DNA of 64,000 nt from Nonomuraea sp. SBT364 (lineage in GTDB: Bacteria > Actinomycetota > Actinomycetes > Streptosporangiales > Streptosporangiaceae), in NCBI RefSeq assembly GCF_001083785.1, contig NZ_LAVL01000022.1, positions 1-64,000 of the forward strand, read 5' to 3'. Positions 43,469 through 51,783 of this stretch are shown here, in pieces. The translations under genes were made by a program, and so were the position numbers. The notes under the pieces are model-generated. The model was not told the DNA's origin. It searched no databases and worked only from the letters and a program-made list of their open reading frames with translations. The first letter of the stretch is position 1; each line of letters begins with the position of its first letter.

Positions 43469-44797
43469 CTACCCCTGGCGCGACAGTTTTCGTACGTGTC
43501 GCATGGCGATGAGCGGCACGGTCACGCCGATCAGGTTGCAGTACGCCACCGCGGCGTAGAAGCCGTCCGCGCTGCCGACGGCGTGCGCCGCCACCGCGCT
43601 GACCGCGACGATCAAACCGAAGTAGATGGCGTTGAGCACGATGGCCCGGAAGCCGCCGCCGGTTTCCTCCATGACGGCCAGCGAGGCGAGCACGGGTCCC
43701 TGGACGGCGTAGGTGAGCGCCACGGCGCCCAGGTAACTGCCCGCGGCCTCGGCCACGCCGGCGTCGCCGCCGATCAGCCACGCCAGCGGGTCATGCAGTG
43801 ACCAGACCAGCGCCGCGATCACCACGTAGGTCACGACGGTGACCTCGATGCCACCGCGCATCGATTCACGTATGCGCCGCCATTCGCCCGCGCCGCGTTG
43901 CTGGTTGATGGTGATCGCTGTGGCTGTCCCCAGGACCATGCCCGGCAGCAGCACGACGTTCTGCAGGGTGGAAGCGACCGTGAACCCGGCCACGGCGTTC
44001 TCCCCGTAGTTCCCGAGGACGCCGATGACCGCGAGGTTGTACGTGGAGAGCACGAGAAAGGTCAGGGCGATGGGCACACCGATGCGGCGCAGGTCGGTGA
44101 ACACCCCACGCCGCCAGATCCGAACGGCCGGCGGATGCCACAGCTCGGTGCGGCGAAGCAGCACCAGGCCCATGGTCAGGCCGGTCAACCCCGCGGTCGC
44201 CTCGGCGATGGGCACCGCCGCGATCCCGATGCCGGCACCGAGCCCGAGGCCGGCCACGAGGCCGATCCTCACGCTCGCCGTACAGATGACCAGGACTGTG
44301 GCCTGCCGCACATACCCATAGCCGCGCAGGCTGGACGCGCACAGCTCCTCCCCGACGACCAGCAGGCCGGCGGCGCTGGTCCAGCGCAGGAAGGAGGTGA
44401 ACGTGTCCCGCAGGCCGGCGGCGTCCACCTGGAGGAGACCGGTCAGGGAGGGAGCCGCGACCGCGAGGACCAGGTACAGGACCGCGCCGAGCCCGAGCCA
44501 TACCCGGGCCAGGCTGGCGGCGTTCGACATGACGTCCCGGGGGCGCCCGGCCCCCTTGCTGATCGCGGCGGCGACCTGGTTACAGACCGCGAAGCCCACA
44601 CTCAGGGCAAGGACGATGAGGCTGACAGGCTGATACAGGGAACGCACATAAATGGCCTCTCCCCCCATACGTCCCAGAATGGCGATAATGCCGAGCTGGG
44701 CGGCGAAATTGACGGACCCGGCCACGAAAAGAGGAACAGCGAGGCCGGAAATGGTTCGCCACACCTGTTTTCTTCCATGAGTGGCCAGGGGAAACAT
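43469..44797 (-). CDS. MATE-family multidrug efflux transporter
   Basis: The 442-residue protein has about twelve hydrophobic helices arranged as two MATE bundles: ISGLAVPLFVAGSVNFAAQLG, VSLIVLALSVGFAVCNQVAAAISKGAG, ITINQQRGAGEWRRIRESMRGG. GGAGGT lies before ATG 44797, fixing the start. It is a cation-coupled exporter; its substrate is not predictable from sequence. It stands alone, with no regulator adjacent. Confidence 0.88.
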   Translation of the reverse strand: MFPLATHGRKQVWRTISGLAVPLFVAGSVNFAAQLGIIAILGRMGGEAIYVRSLYQPVSLIVLALSVGFAVCNQVAAAISKGAGRPRDVMSNAASLARVWLGLGAVLYLVLAVAAPSLTGLLQVDAAGLRDTFTSFLRWTSAAGLLVVGEELCASSLRGYGYVRQATVLVICTASVRIGLVAGLGLGAGIGIAAVPIAEATAGLTGLTMGLVLLRRTELWHPPAVRIWRRGVFTDLRRIGVPIALTFLVLSTYNLAVIGVLGNYGENAVAGFTVASTLQNVVLLPGMVLGTATAITINQQRGAGEWRRIRESMRGGIEVTVVTYVVIAALVWSLHDPLAWLIGGDAGVAEAAGSYLGAVALTYAVQGPVLASLAVMEETGGGFRAIVLNAIYFGLIVAVSAVAAHAVGSADGFYAAVAYCNLIGVTVPLIAMRHVRKLSRQG

Positions 44798-45254
44798 GCG
44801 GACCTCCGGGAACGCGACACCTCGCAAGCGAATGGGAACCTGCGGACGATAGCGACATTCCTCAACGAATGTCCACGCTGGCCTGGCCGGTTCAGGGCAC
44901 GCCCAGGAGCATCCCGCCGCACACCGGAAGTAGCGGGTGGCGGTTTCGCTGGAAACCGGACCAGGAGAACTTGGACGGCGCCGGCCGGCCCTCCCCCCAC
45001 ACGGCAGGATCAGTGATAGTGGCCGAGTGACCGGGCGCCACACACGCTGACGATCAGGTGGACTCTCCTGGCGTACCAATGTGGAGCTCCGACCCCGATG
45101 AGCAGATGGCCTGTCCAGTAGGCGCCGTAGTAGGACGGCACGTCCAGCCCGTCCCCGTCATGCCCCTCCGCGCCGACCATGGCGACCACCAGCGCCGTCG
45201 GGGTCGAGTATCAGGGCCCAGCCGCCGGTGCCGGCGCCCGTCGCGCCGGGCGAG
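44798..45254. other. Intergenic gap before the Gfo/Idh gene
   Basis: The gap contains one unrecognised 56-codon frame (45010-45180, minus strand) and otherwise no coding signal, operator-like palindrome or terminator that I can support. Confidence 0.4.
45010..45180 (-). CDS. Possible short orphan protein
   Basis: The frame encodes 56 residues rich in aromatic and small residues (VPSYYGAYWTGHLLIGVGA). No family or ribosome site is clear. It may be a decayed fragment of a larger gene. Reported only because it fills a gap with codon use like its neighbours. Confidence 0.2.
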   Translation of the reverse strand: MVGAEGHDGDGLDVPSYYGAYWTGHLLIGVGAPHWYARRVHLIVSVCGARSLGHYH

Positions 45255-46334
45255 TTACGAGATGTGCCGGGTGATTCCGTCGGCCGCGGACCGTTCGATG
45301 GCGGCAAGGAGCCGGTGGTGGCGCAGGGCGGTCGCGAAACTGGGGTGCGGTTGCCGGTCTTCGGCGATGGCCTGGGCGACCTCCTGATAAAGGGCCGCGA
45401 TGTTGGCCGGCGGGCCGGACCGGACGCCGGCCGGGACGGTGCGATAGGCGCCGGGCACGGCCAGGAGGTCGTCTCCGATCCTGATGTCCCAGTCGCCCCA
45501 GTGGATGAACGTCCCGCGCTGGGCGGGGGTGGCGGTCAATGTCCCGTCGCTGCCTACGAGCTTGAGCAGGAACCCGTCCTGGCTGGGTCCGTTGCCGCCG
45601 TGCACGACGACGGAGGCGGTGGCGCCGCTCGTCAGCAGTCCGTGCAGCAGCACGTGACTGGGCGTGGCGTTGGGCACGGTCCGTTCCGTCCCGGAGACCA
45701 GCACGCGGTCGTGCGTGTGGGGCAGTCGTGCCGAGACCTCGGCCAGCGGGCCCGTGACCCGTTCGAGTGCGGCCAGGAAGTGGCCGGCCATGATGGTCAG
45801 GATGTTGGTTCCCTCCGAGGGGTCGAGGCCGAACACCAGATCGGGCCAGATTCGACTGCCGCCCCACGGCGCGCCCTCCCCCACCAGCGCGACCGATTCG
45901 AGCGTGCCGATCCGGCCTTCGGCCAGGAGGTCGGCGGCGAAGCGGGCGCTCGGGGAATGGTGACCCTGGAGAACGACCGCGTGGACGACGCCTGCGGCGG
46001 CGGCCGCCTCGGTCAGCTCGCTCGCTTCGTCGGCGTCGACACCCAGCGGCCACTCGGACACGACGTGCTTGCCGGCATTGAGCGCGGCCCTGATCACGGC
46101 GGCATGCCCAGAGGCCTTCACCGAGACGACAACCAGGTCGACGTCGGGGTGCTCCGCGAGTTCGCCCGCGTTGGCGAAGGCGTGCCGCACGCCATGGGTG
46201 GCGGCCGCCCGCTCCGCGCTGGCCTGATTGGTGGTCGCGACCGCGGTCACCTCGAACGCCTCAAGCGCAGCGAGTGCGGGCAGGTGTGATCCGTTCGCCC
46301 AACCGCTGGCCCCGACAACTCCGACTCGGATCAT
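45255..46334 (-). CDS. Gfo/Idh/MocA-family protein, Gal80-like
   Basis: The 359-residue protein has an N-terminal Rossmann fold (VGVVGASGWANGSHLPALAAL, VTAVATTNQASAERAA) and a C-terminal Gfo/Idh domain. The usual catalytic EKP motif reads HVVSEWPLGVD, so the key Lys is Trp. This EWPLG variant is characteristic of Gal80-type members that bind NAD(P) without oxidising sugar. It diverges from a TetR gene across a gap with two identical TACC-N4-GGTA sites, so TetR control is likely. Confidence 0.85.
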   Translation of the reverse strand: MIRVGVVGASGWANGSHLPALAALEAFEVTAVATTNQASAERAAATHGVRHAFANAGELAEHPDVDLVVVSVKASGHAAVIRAALNAGKHVVSEWPLGVDADEASELTEAAAAAGVVHAVVLQGHHSPSARFAADLLAEGRIGTLESVALVGEGAPWGGSRIWPDLVFGLDPSEGTNILTIMAGHFLAALERVTGPLAEVSARLPHTHDRVLVSGTERTVPNATPSHVLLHGLLTSGATASVVVHGGNGPSQDGFLLKLVGSDGTLTATPAQRGTFIHWGDWDIRIGDDLLAVPGAYRTVPAGVRSGPPANIAALYQEVAQAIAEDRQPHPSFATALRHHRLLAAIERSAADGITRHIS

Positions 46335-46353
46335 GCGCCGCTCCTTAGTTGTG

Positions 46354-46365
46354 TACCTATCGGTA
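46354..46365. promoter_or_regulatory. TetR operator site 1 (TACC-TATC-GGTA)
   Basis: A perfect 4-base-arm palindrome lies 20 bases before the Gfo/Idh start on the minus strand. An identical arrangement recurs 53 bases away at 46407-46418, which strengthens both calls. Confidence 0.65.
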
Positions 46366-46406
46366 TGAAACTAGAACATCGCGACCCCCGCCCACAAGAG
46401 GTAATG

Positions 46407-46418
46407 TACCGAGAGGTA
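46407..46418. promoter_or_regulatory. TetR operator site 2 (TACC-GAGA-GGTA)
   Basis: This second copy of the TACC-N4-GGTA palindrome lies 31 bases before the TetR gene ATG. Its placement near the TetR start fits autoregulation. Confidence 0.65.
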
Positions 46419-46448
46419 TAAATCTCGACAGAGAAGCCGGAGGACGGC

Positions 46449-47027
46449 ATGCCCGGCGGACGCCCACGCTCGTTCGACGCAGACTCCGCACTCGATCGCG
46501 CGCTGGAGGTGTTCTGGCGGCACGGCTACGAGGGCACCTCGCTGACCGATCTCACCACCGCGATGGGCATCAACAAGCCCAGCCTCTACGCCGCCTTCGG
46601 CAACAAGGAGGAACTGTTCGCCAAGGTCCTCGCCCGCTACCTCGACGGCCCGGGCGGCTACACCGCCGACGCGCTGGACGCGCCCACCGGCCGGGAGGTC
46701 GTCGAGCAACTGATCCACGGAGCCGTGGACCTCACCGCGGGCGAGAACACGCCCCCCGGCTGTCTGTGCGTCAACAGCGTGCACGCCTGCGGACCTGACG
46801 CGCACACCGTACGCCAGGACGCCATCACGGTGCGCAGAGCCGGCGAGGCGGCGCTGCGCAGACGGCTGGAGCAGGCCACCGATCTGCCCTCCCACTACGA
46901 CCCGGCCGCTCTGGCCGCACTCGTCCACACGATTTCCGACGGCATCGCCGTCCAGGCGGCAGCCGGCCGCAGCCACGACGAGTTGCGGCAGATCGGCGAC
47001 TTGGCGCTGCGCGCCCTGCTGGGCTGA
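46449..47027 (+). CDS. TetR/AcrR-family regulator
   Basis: The 192-residue regulator has the N-terminal TetR helix-turn-helix: FDADSALDRALEVFWRHGYEGTSLTDLTTAMGINKPSLYAAFGNKEELF in pattern (core LTTAMGINKPSLYAAFGNKE). A ligand domain with two cysteines close together (PPGCLCVNSVHACG) follows. These cysteines could sense redox state or thiol-reactive compounds. It is divergent from the Gal80-like gene and is the likely owner of the two TACC-N4-GGTA sites. Confidence 0.88.
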   Translation: MPGGRPRSFDADSALDRALEVFWRHGYEGTSLTDLTTAMGINKPSLYAAFGNKEELFAKVLARYLDGPGGYTADALDAPTGREVVEQLIHGAVDLTAGENTPPGCLCVNSVHACGPDAHTVRQDAITVRRAGEAALRRRLEQATDLPSHYDPAALAALVHTISDGIAVQAAAGRSHDELRQIGDLALRALLG

Positions 47028-47350
47028 AAACGTGGGCGGGATCGCCCAGGTCAGAGGCGCAACCGTCCCTTTCTCCCGTACATGATCTGCGGTCCGCAGG
47101 CCGGTGATGCCGTTGTCTCGCGCCACAACTGGAAGACGCCGGTGCGGCCCCTGAATAGCAGGCGCCGAAAAGCCTGGCCGTGCCGGCCCCACCTCGGCAT
47201 CGAGGGCGTGCTCGCTGCCCGGAGCACGTCTCCTGGATTGATCCGGCCCATCCGGCCTGGCGAACGGCCCGGTGTCAGCGGCTTCACCGATCAGTAATCC
47301 TCCGCCACGTCGTCAGTTCTGTTAGCACTCTCGCACCGGTGGAAGGATTG
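47028..47350. other. Intergenic region, nothing supported
   Basis: No gene, palindrome or clear promoter is supported in these 323 bases between the TetR and sigma factor genes. Confidence 0.4.
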
Positions 47351-48433
47351 ATGACCATGAGCGACTCCAGACTGCTGGGCGCCGACGAGGCCACGTTCAT
47401 CGCGGCGGCCCGCTCAGGCGACACGGAGCGGTTCGCTCGCATCACGGAGCGCCACCGGCGTGAGCTGCAGGTGCACTGCTACCGGATGCTCGCGAACTAC
47501 GAGGACGCCCAGGACATGACGCAGGAGACGTTCCTGCGAGCCTGGAACGGGCGAGAGTCGTTCAAGGGCCGCGCGGCCCTGCGGACCTGGCTGTACCGGA
47601 TCGCGACGAACGCCTGCCTCGACTTCCTGGAGAAGCGCAACGACCGCACACCCGTACAGGCCGAGCTTCCGGACTCCGGCTCCGAGGTGCTGTACCTGCA
47701 GCCGTACCCCGACCGGATGCTCCCCGAGGACCCGCAGGAATCGGTGGTGGCGCGGGAAACGATCGAGCTGGCGTTCATCGTCGCCGTCCAGCACCTGCCG
47801 CCGCGGCAGCGGGCGGCGTTCATCCTGCGTGACGTCCTCGGCTGGCCGGCGGCGAAGGCCGCCGACGTCCTCGATCTGACCGTCGCCTCGGTGACCAGCG
47901 CGCTGCAGCGGGCGCGCGTGACGATGCGCGAGCAGCTTCCCGACCGCCGCCTCGACTGGCGGAGCCCCGCCACCCACGAGCTGTCGAATGACGAGCGCGG
48001 CGTGGTGAGGTCGTACATCGACGCCCATGAGCGCAACGACCTCGACGGGCTGACGTCCCTGCTGCGCGACGACCTGCGCTTCGCGATGCTGCCCGAGCCG
48101 GGCACCTCGGTCATCACGGCCAAGGACGCGGTGGACGGCTGGGTGTCCGGCGGGCTCTTCCAGCGCGGCTGCGACGACTGGCGCTGTATCACCACGGCGG
48201 TCAACCGCATGCCTGCCGCCGCGCTGTACCTCCGCACCCCCGACGACCCGGCGTACCGGCTGTTCACCCTCGCGGTCCTGCACATCGTCGACGGGAAGAT
48301 CGCCGAGCTCACCGGATTCGACGCCACCGACAAACCATGGCTGGGCCTGCCCCCGGCACTGCCAGCAGGCGAAAGCCCTGTCGTCGGCGAGTCCGGCGCA
48401 CGGGCCGCCGTCACCGAAGTCACCGCGGAATGA
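47351..48433 (+). CDS. ECF sigma factor with SnoaL-like tail (SigG group)
   Basis: The 360-residue sigma factor has region 2 (HCYRMLANYEDAQDMTQETFLRAWNGRESF), region 4 (HLPPRQRAAFILRDVLGWPAAKAADVLDLTVASVTSALQRARVTM in pattern) and an NTF2-like tail from about residue 215. The extra-long spacer and the SnoaL tail match the SigG/TIGR02960 type of large ECF proteins. ATG 47351 has GGAAGGA upstream. No anti-sigma gene is adjacent, consistent with tail-based control. Confidence 0.88.
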   Translation: MTMSDSRLLGADEATFIAAARSGDTERFARITERHRRELQVHCYRMLANYEDAQDMTQETFLRAWNGRESFKGRAALRTWLYRIATNACLDFLEKRNDRTPVQAELPDSGSEVLYLQPYPDRMLPEDPQESVVARETIELAFIVAVQHLPPRQRAAFILRDVLGWPAAKAADVLDLTVASVTSALQRARVTMREQLPDRRLDWRSPATHELSNDERGVVRSYIDAHERNDLDGLTSLLRDDLRFAMLPEPGTSVITAKDAVDGWVSGGLFQRGCDDWRCITTAVNRMPAAALYLRTPDDPAYRLFTLAVLHIVDGKIAELTGFDATDKPWLGLPPALPAGESPVVGESGARAAVTEVTAE

Positions 48434-48620
48434 GCACCCCGACCAGCTGAACACCGACGCGGCCACGCGAACCCCACTGCCCCGCCGGTGTTGCCGGCGG
48501 GGCAGCTCACCCGGAACGCAAGGAAGGGCCCTGGGAAGGTTCACTCATAGCCGAGCGTCACGGTGAGCACGCCAGGAAGGATTTCGACCTGGTCTCACGG
48601 GCCGAGCATCTGTCCCGTGC

Positions 48621-49184
48621 TCATCGCCTCGTCTCGTATCGGGTCAGCACCACGCCGCCGGGAAACGTCCGCGTCTCCACCAGGTTCAGCTTCACCCAGC
48701 TGTCCAGGGCCGTGAAGAACGGCGTGCCGCCGCCCACCAGGGCCGGTGCGGTGACCAGCACGTACTCGTCGATCAGCCCGGCCCGCATGGCCGCCCCGGC
48801 GAGCGTGGCGCCGCCGATGTCCATCGGGCCGCCGTCCCCGGCCTTGAGCCGGGTGATCTCGGTGACCGCGTCACCGGTGAACAGGCGGGTGTTCCAGTCG
48901 ACCGTGCTGGTCGTCGAGGAGAACACCACCTTCGGCATGTCCCGCCAGCGGCGGGCGTACTCGATCTCCGCCGCTGTGGCGCCGGGCTGCTGGTCGGCGG
49001 TCGGCCAGTGGGAGCTCATCGTCTCCCACAGTTTGCGCCCGTACAGCGCCAGGCCGGTCGCCCCCACCCGGTCGGACCACCACTGGAACAGCTCGTCGCT
49101 CGGTACGCCCCAGCCGAGGTCGTCGCCGGGCGCGGCGATGTAGCCGTCCAGGCTCAGGTTCATGCCGAATATCAGTTTCCGCAT
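48621..49184 (-). CDS. Dihydrofolate reductase-fold (RibD C-terminal domain) protein
   Basis: The 187-residue protein has the RibD-C/DHFR fold start MRKLIFGMNLSLDGYIAAPGDD, TGLALYGRKLWETM, KVVFSSTTSTVDWN and DIGGATLAGAAMRAGLIDEYVLVTAPALVGGGTPFF. Members are NADPH-dependent reductases of unknown substrate; true folate reductase residues are not all conserved. GGAAGG precedes the ATG at 49184. Confidence 0.86.
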   Translation of the reverse strand: MRKLIFGMNLSLDGYIAAPGDDLGWGVPSDELFQWWSDRVGATGLALYGRKLWETMSSHWPTADQQPGATAAEIEYARRWRDMPKVVFSSTTSTVDWNTRLFTGDAVTEITRLKAGDGGPMDIGGATLAGAAMRAGLIDEYVLVTAPALVGGGTPFFTALDSWVKLNLVETRTFPGGVVLTRYETRR

Positions 49185-49585
49185 CGTGCCAGCCTTCCGT
49201 GAGTCGATCTCACAGGTACAGACGGACACGGCGCGGAAACCTAATCGGTGCGCGATCCGCGTCAGCAGGTAGTCCTCGTGTTCCGGACTCGGCATGCGTA
49301 CTCGGCCGGGCTCTGGCACTACCCACCGGATCTCTCGTACGGGCAGCGGCGCAACCATCACCGGCTCTCCCCGGCCGTCGGATGGGAGCCGCGTGAGCCG
49401 GGGCGATCTTTGACTGCAGTCAGCGGCGATCTCGTCGCGAGCAGCGCGTACGGCCGGATGGTCTCGGTGGAGGCGTGAACGAGGCGGCGGCGGACGACCG
49501 ACCTCCGTCGAGCTGCCAGCAAACTGGGGAACGAAGCATCGGCGCCGGAAACAGCCGCCGCCCAGCTCGCGCTCGTCAGGCGCCG
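49185..49585. other. Intergenic gap, possible remnants only
   Basis: Short open stretches occur on both strands but none has a family match or ribosome site. I see no terminator or operator-like palindrome in these 401 bases. Confidence 0.35.
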
Positions 49586-50227
49586 TCAGGTGATCGCGGT
49601 CGATGAGGCCGGTCGGCTCGGCCGGGATGGCCGCATGCGCAGGCCGTCGATACGACCGGTAAGGATGTCGTGAGCGGGCACGGCGGGGCGGTGTCCGAGC
49701 AGGGCAAGCGAAGTCAGCCCTTCGACCAGCGGCAGAAGGGTCTCGGCCTCGAGATCGGCGTCGAGGTCGTCGCGGAACTCGCCGGTTCGCTGGCCGTAGC
49801 GGATCAGCCAGGCCAGCAGGTCGCGCGTTCTGGCATGGGCTTCGCGCAGGATTTCCGCCAGGGACGGAATGGCCGTGGCGTGGGCGGTGAAGGCCGCCAG
49901 GATCCTGGCGTCGCGTCGCTGGTGCGGCTCGATCAGGGCGAGCGTACGCAGGGTGGCGGTGAGCAGGGTCACCGCCGACTCCTTGGCGGCGGAGGCGCCG
50001 ATCTCCTCCTGGCCCTGAGCGGTGATGCGTTCGGTGATGCGCTGCAGGGCGAAGGCGAGCATCTCGTCCTTGGTGGCGAAGCAGCGCTGCACCACCCCCA
50101 TGGACACGCCGGCCTGCTGCGCCACGTCCCGGAGGGTCGCGCCTTCGGGGCCGTGCCGGTCGATCAGGTCGCAGACCGCTTCGGCGATGTGGCGGCGTCG
50201 GGACTCGTAGTCGACCTGCTTGGGCAT
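49586..50227 (-). CDS. TetR-family regulator
   Basis: The 213-residue regulator has the TetR DNA-binding helices HIAEAVCDLIDRHGPEGATLRDVAQQAGVSMGVVQRCFATKDEML in pattern (core LRDVAQQAGVSMGVVQRCFATK). A TetR_C_6-like ligand domain ends in an unusual RPSRPSRP tail. AAGGAG precedes ATG 50227. It faces a small membrane protein gene across a 90-base gap with two GATGC-N4-GCATC palindromes, probably its operators. Confidence 0.87.
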   Translation of the reverse strand: MPKQVDYESRRRHIAEAVCDLIDRHGPEGATLRDVAQQAGVSMGVVQRCFATKDEMLAFALQRITERITAQGQEEIGASAAKESAVTLLTATLRTLALIEPHQRRDARILAAFTAHATAIPSLAEILREAHARTRDLLAWLIRYGQRTGEFRDDLDADLEAETLLPLVEGLTSLALLGHRPAVPAHDILTGRIDGLRMRPSRPSRPASSTAIT

Positions 50228-50250
50228 GCGGCTCCTTCCGCTCACTTTTC

Positions 50251-50264
50251 GATGCGGTTGCATC
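50251..50264. promoter_or_regulatory. TetR operator site 1 (GATGC-GGTT-GCATC)
   Basis: Perfect 5-base arms with a 4-base centre, 24 bases before the TetR start. A second copy with the same arms lies at 50288-50301. Confidence 0.65.
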
Positions 50265-50287
50265 ATATCAGCTTTTGCGGTTTATTT

Positions 50288-50301
50288 GATGCGTACGCAT
50301 C
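50288..50301. promoter_or_regulatory. TetR operator site 2 (GATGC-GTAC-GCATC)
   Basis: This site is a perfect 14-base palindrome and lies 17 bases before the small membrane protein start. With site 1 it brackets the divergent promoters. Confidence 0.7.
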
Positions 50302-50317
50302 GAAACAAGGAGGGTCC

Positions 50318-50554
50318 ATGGATAGTCGTCCGAAGACACGCAACCGCACAGCCGACAAGGCGCTGTGGCTGGCCGGGGTTCTGTTCGCCGTTCAGGGGTT
50401 CGGCTCGGCGATCACCGAGGCGCAGTGGGGCACCAGCTTCGGAGTCGCCGGCATCCTGCGCGCCCTCAGCGCCCCCGGCTGGACCGATCTCGCCCTGGGA
50501 GCCTTCGGGGCCATGTGCTTGCTCATCGCGGCGTATCGGGTGGTGCGCCGGTGA
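50318..50554 (+). CDS. Small two-helix membrane protein
   Basis: The 78-residue protein has two hydrophobic stretches (ALWLAGVLFAVQGFGSAI and LALGAFGAMCLLIAAYRVV) joined by a short amphipathic loop. A strong AAGGAGG site precedes ATG 50318. It is probably controlled by the divergent TetR protein. Function is unknown; small TetR-regulated membrane proteins are often efflux-associated or drug-responsive. Confidence 0.7.
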   Translation: MDSRPKTRNRTADKALWLAGVLFAVQGFGSAITEAQWGTSFGVAGILRALSAPGWTDLALGAFGAMCLLIAAYRVVRR

Positions 50555-50589
50555 GACTTCCAGGAATGGCGCGCACACCTCGTCCCGGA

Positions 50590-51030
50590 CGTGCAGCGGT
50601 TCAATGCCTTCCCTATGCCGCACCGCCGATCGGAGCGCTGCGCCGGCAGCCGCCGCGGCCCGTCCAGGCGTGGAAAGGCGCCAAGGACGGCACCCGGACG
50701 GCCCCGCGCTGCCCGCAGAACGCCAGTCCCGCCGACTCCAACCCGGCCAGCACCGCCGAGGACTGCCTCCACCTGAACGCCACCGCCCCCGTGCCGTGTC
50801 CGCCGGGCGGCGGCTGCCGGTGATGGTCTGGCTGCACGGCGGCGGCTTCACCCAGGACGCCGGTGGCGACTACGACGCCGCAGCAGGCCGGGCTGCGCCG
50901 GATACGGCACAGGGCGGCGGCCTTCGGCGGTGACCCGCGCAACGTCACCCTGTTCGGCGAGCCCGGGGGCGCGTTCGGTACCTGCGCCCAGCTGACGTCC
51001 CCCACGGCAGGAGCGGCGGCGGCGCCGGTC
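50590..51030 (+). pseudogene. Remnant of a type B carboxylesterase
   Basis: Three pieces of a carboxylesterase lie in different frames. The first is LPYAAPPIGALRRQPPRP to STAEDCLHLNATAP. The second is LPVMVWLHGGGFTQDAGGDY (oxyanion hole). After a deletion of roughly 60 residues comes AAAFGGDPRNVTLFGEPGGA. The nucleophile elbow GESAGG now reads GEPGGA, so the catalytic Ser is lost. Frameshifts, the deletion and this change all indicate inactivation. Confidence 0.8.
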
Positions 51031-51142
51031 TCCGCCGCGATGACCATGGTGATGACCACCGCCGAGCGGTCCTGCTGCAGAACCCCGAAGGAATTCAAAA
51101 GGGTTGTCAGTCACCGGGGACGGAAGACGGCAAGGCGTCCGA

Positions 51143-51706
51143 TCAGCGGGGGTGGAGACCGTCGAGTGCGATCTCCACATACCGCTGCCAATCGCCTGCG
51201 GCGTTGCGAGTGACCGCCGCCAGGCCGCAGATGACGATGTTGACGTCCCCGGCCGTCACGTCCTGCCCGACCGTGCCACGCGCCCGTGCCCGGCCGAGCA
51301 GCTCGGCCACGACGGTGAGCAGCGCCTCGCGGGTCTCTCCCCGCGGCTCGGCCGAGCCCATGGCCTTCTCGATCACCTCGGACATGCCGCGGTCTTCGGC
51401 GAGCACCTGGCCCACGTGGTACAGAAACCCGGCCAAGCCTTGAGCCGGATCACCGGTGTCGGCGAGCCGGCGTGCCTCGGCGACGAGGTCGGCGGTCCGG
51501 CGCTCGGCAATGGCCTCGATCAGGGCCTCCCGGGTCGGGAATTTGCGGTAGAGGGTCCCGATGCCCACGCTCGCCGCCCGTGCGACCTCCGCCATCTGCA
51601 CGTCGTGACCGGACTCGGCGAACAACGCGCGAGCCGCCTCCAGGACGCGATCTCGATTGCGCTCGGCGTCGGTACGTGTCCTGCGGGGGGTTCGCGGAGT
51701 TGGCAT
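51143..51706 (-). CDS. TetR-family regulator
   Basis: The 187-residue regulator has the TetR DNA-binding domain (RVLEAARALFAESGHDVQMAEVARAASVGIGTLYRKFPTREAL in pattern; core VARAASVGIGTLYRKFPTRE), with a basic N-terminal tail RTPRRTRTDAERN. It is divergent from an MFS transporter, with an extended 10-base-arm inverted repeat in between, the likely operator. Effector unknown. Confidence 0.88.
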   Translation of the reverse strand: MPTPRTPRRTRTDAERNRDRVLEAARALFAESGHDVQMAEVARAASVGIGTLYRKFPTREALIEAIAERRTADLVAEARRLADTGDPAQGLAGFLYHVGQVLAEDRGMSEVIEKAMGSAEPRGETREALLTVVAELLGRARARGTVGQDVTAGDVNIVICGLAAVTRNAAGDWQRYVEIALDGLHPR

Positions 51707-51732
51707 GCGAAACGATCCTCTGTCTAGACTTC

Positions 51733-51763
51733 AATACGGAATCCGGAGTCCATATTCCGTATT
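51733..51763. promoter_or_regulatory. TetR operator AATACGGAAT-N11-ATTCCGTATT
   Basis: Perfect 10-base arms (51733-51742, 51754-51763) with an 11-base spacer lie between the divergent TetR and MFS starts. This is the longest perfect regulatory palindrome in the window and strongly suggests TetR control of both genes. Confidence 0.75.
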
Positions 51764-51783
51764 ATGCATGATGGGGTAATTGC

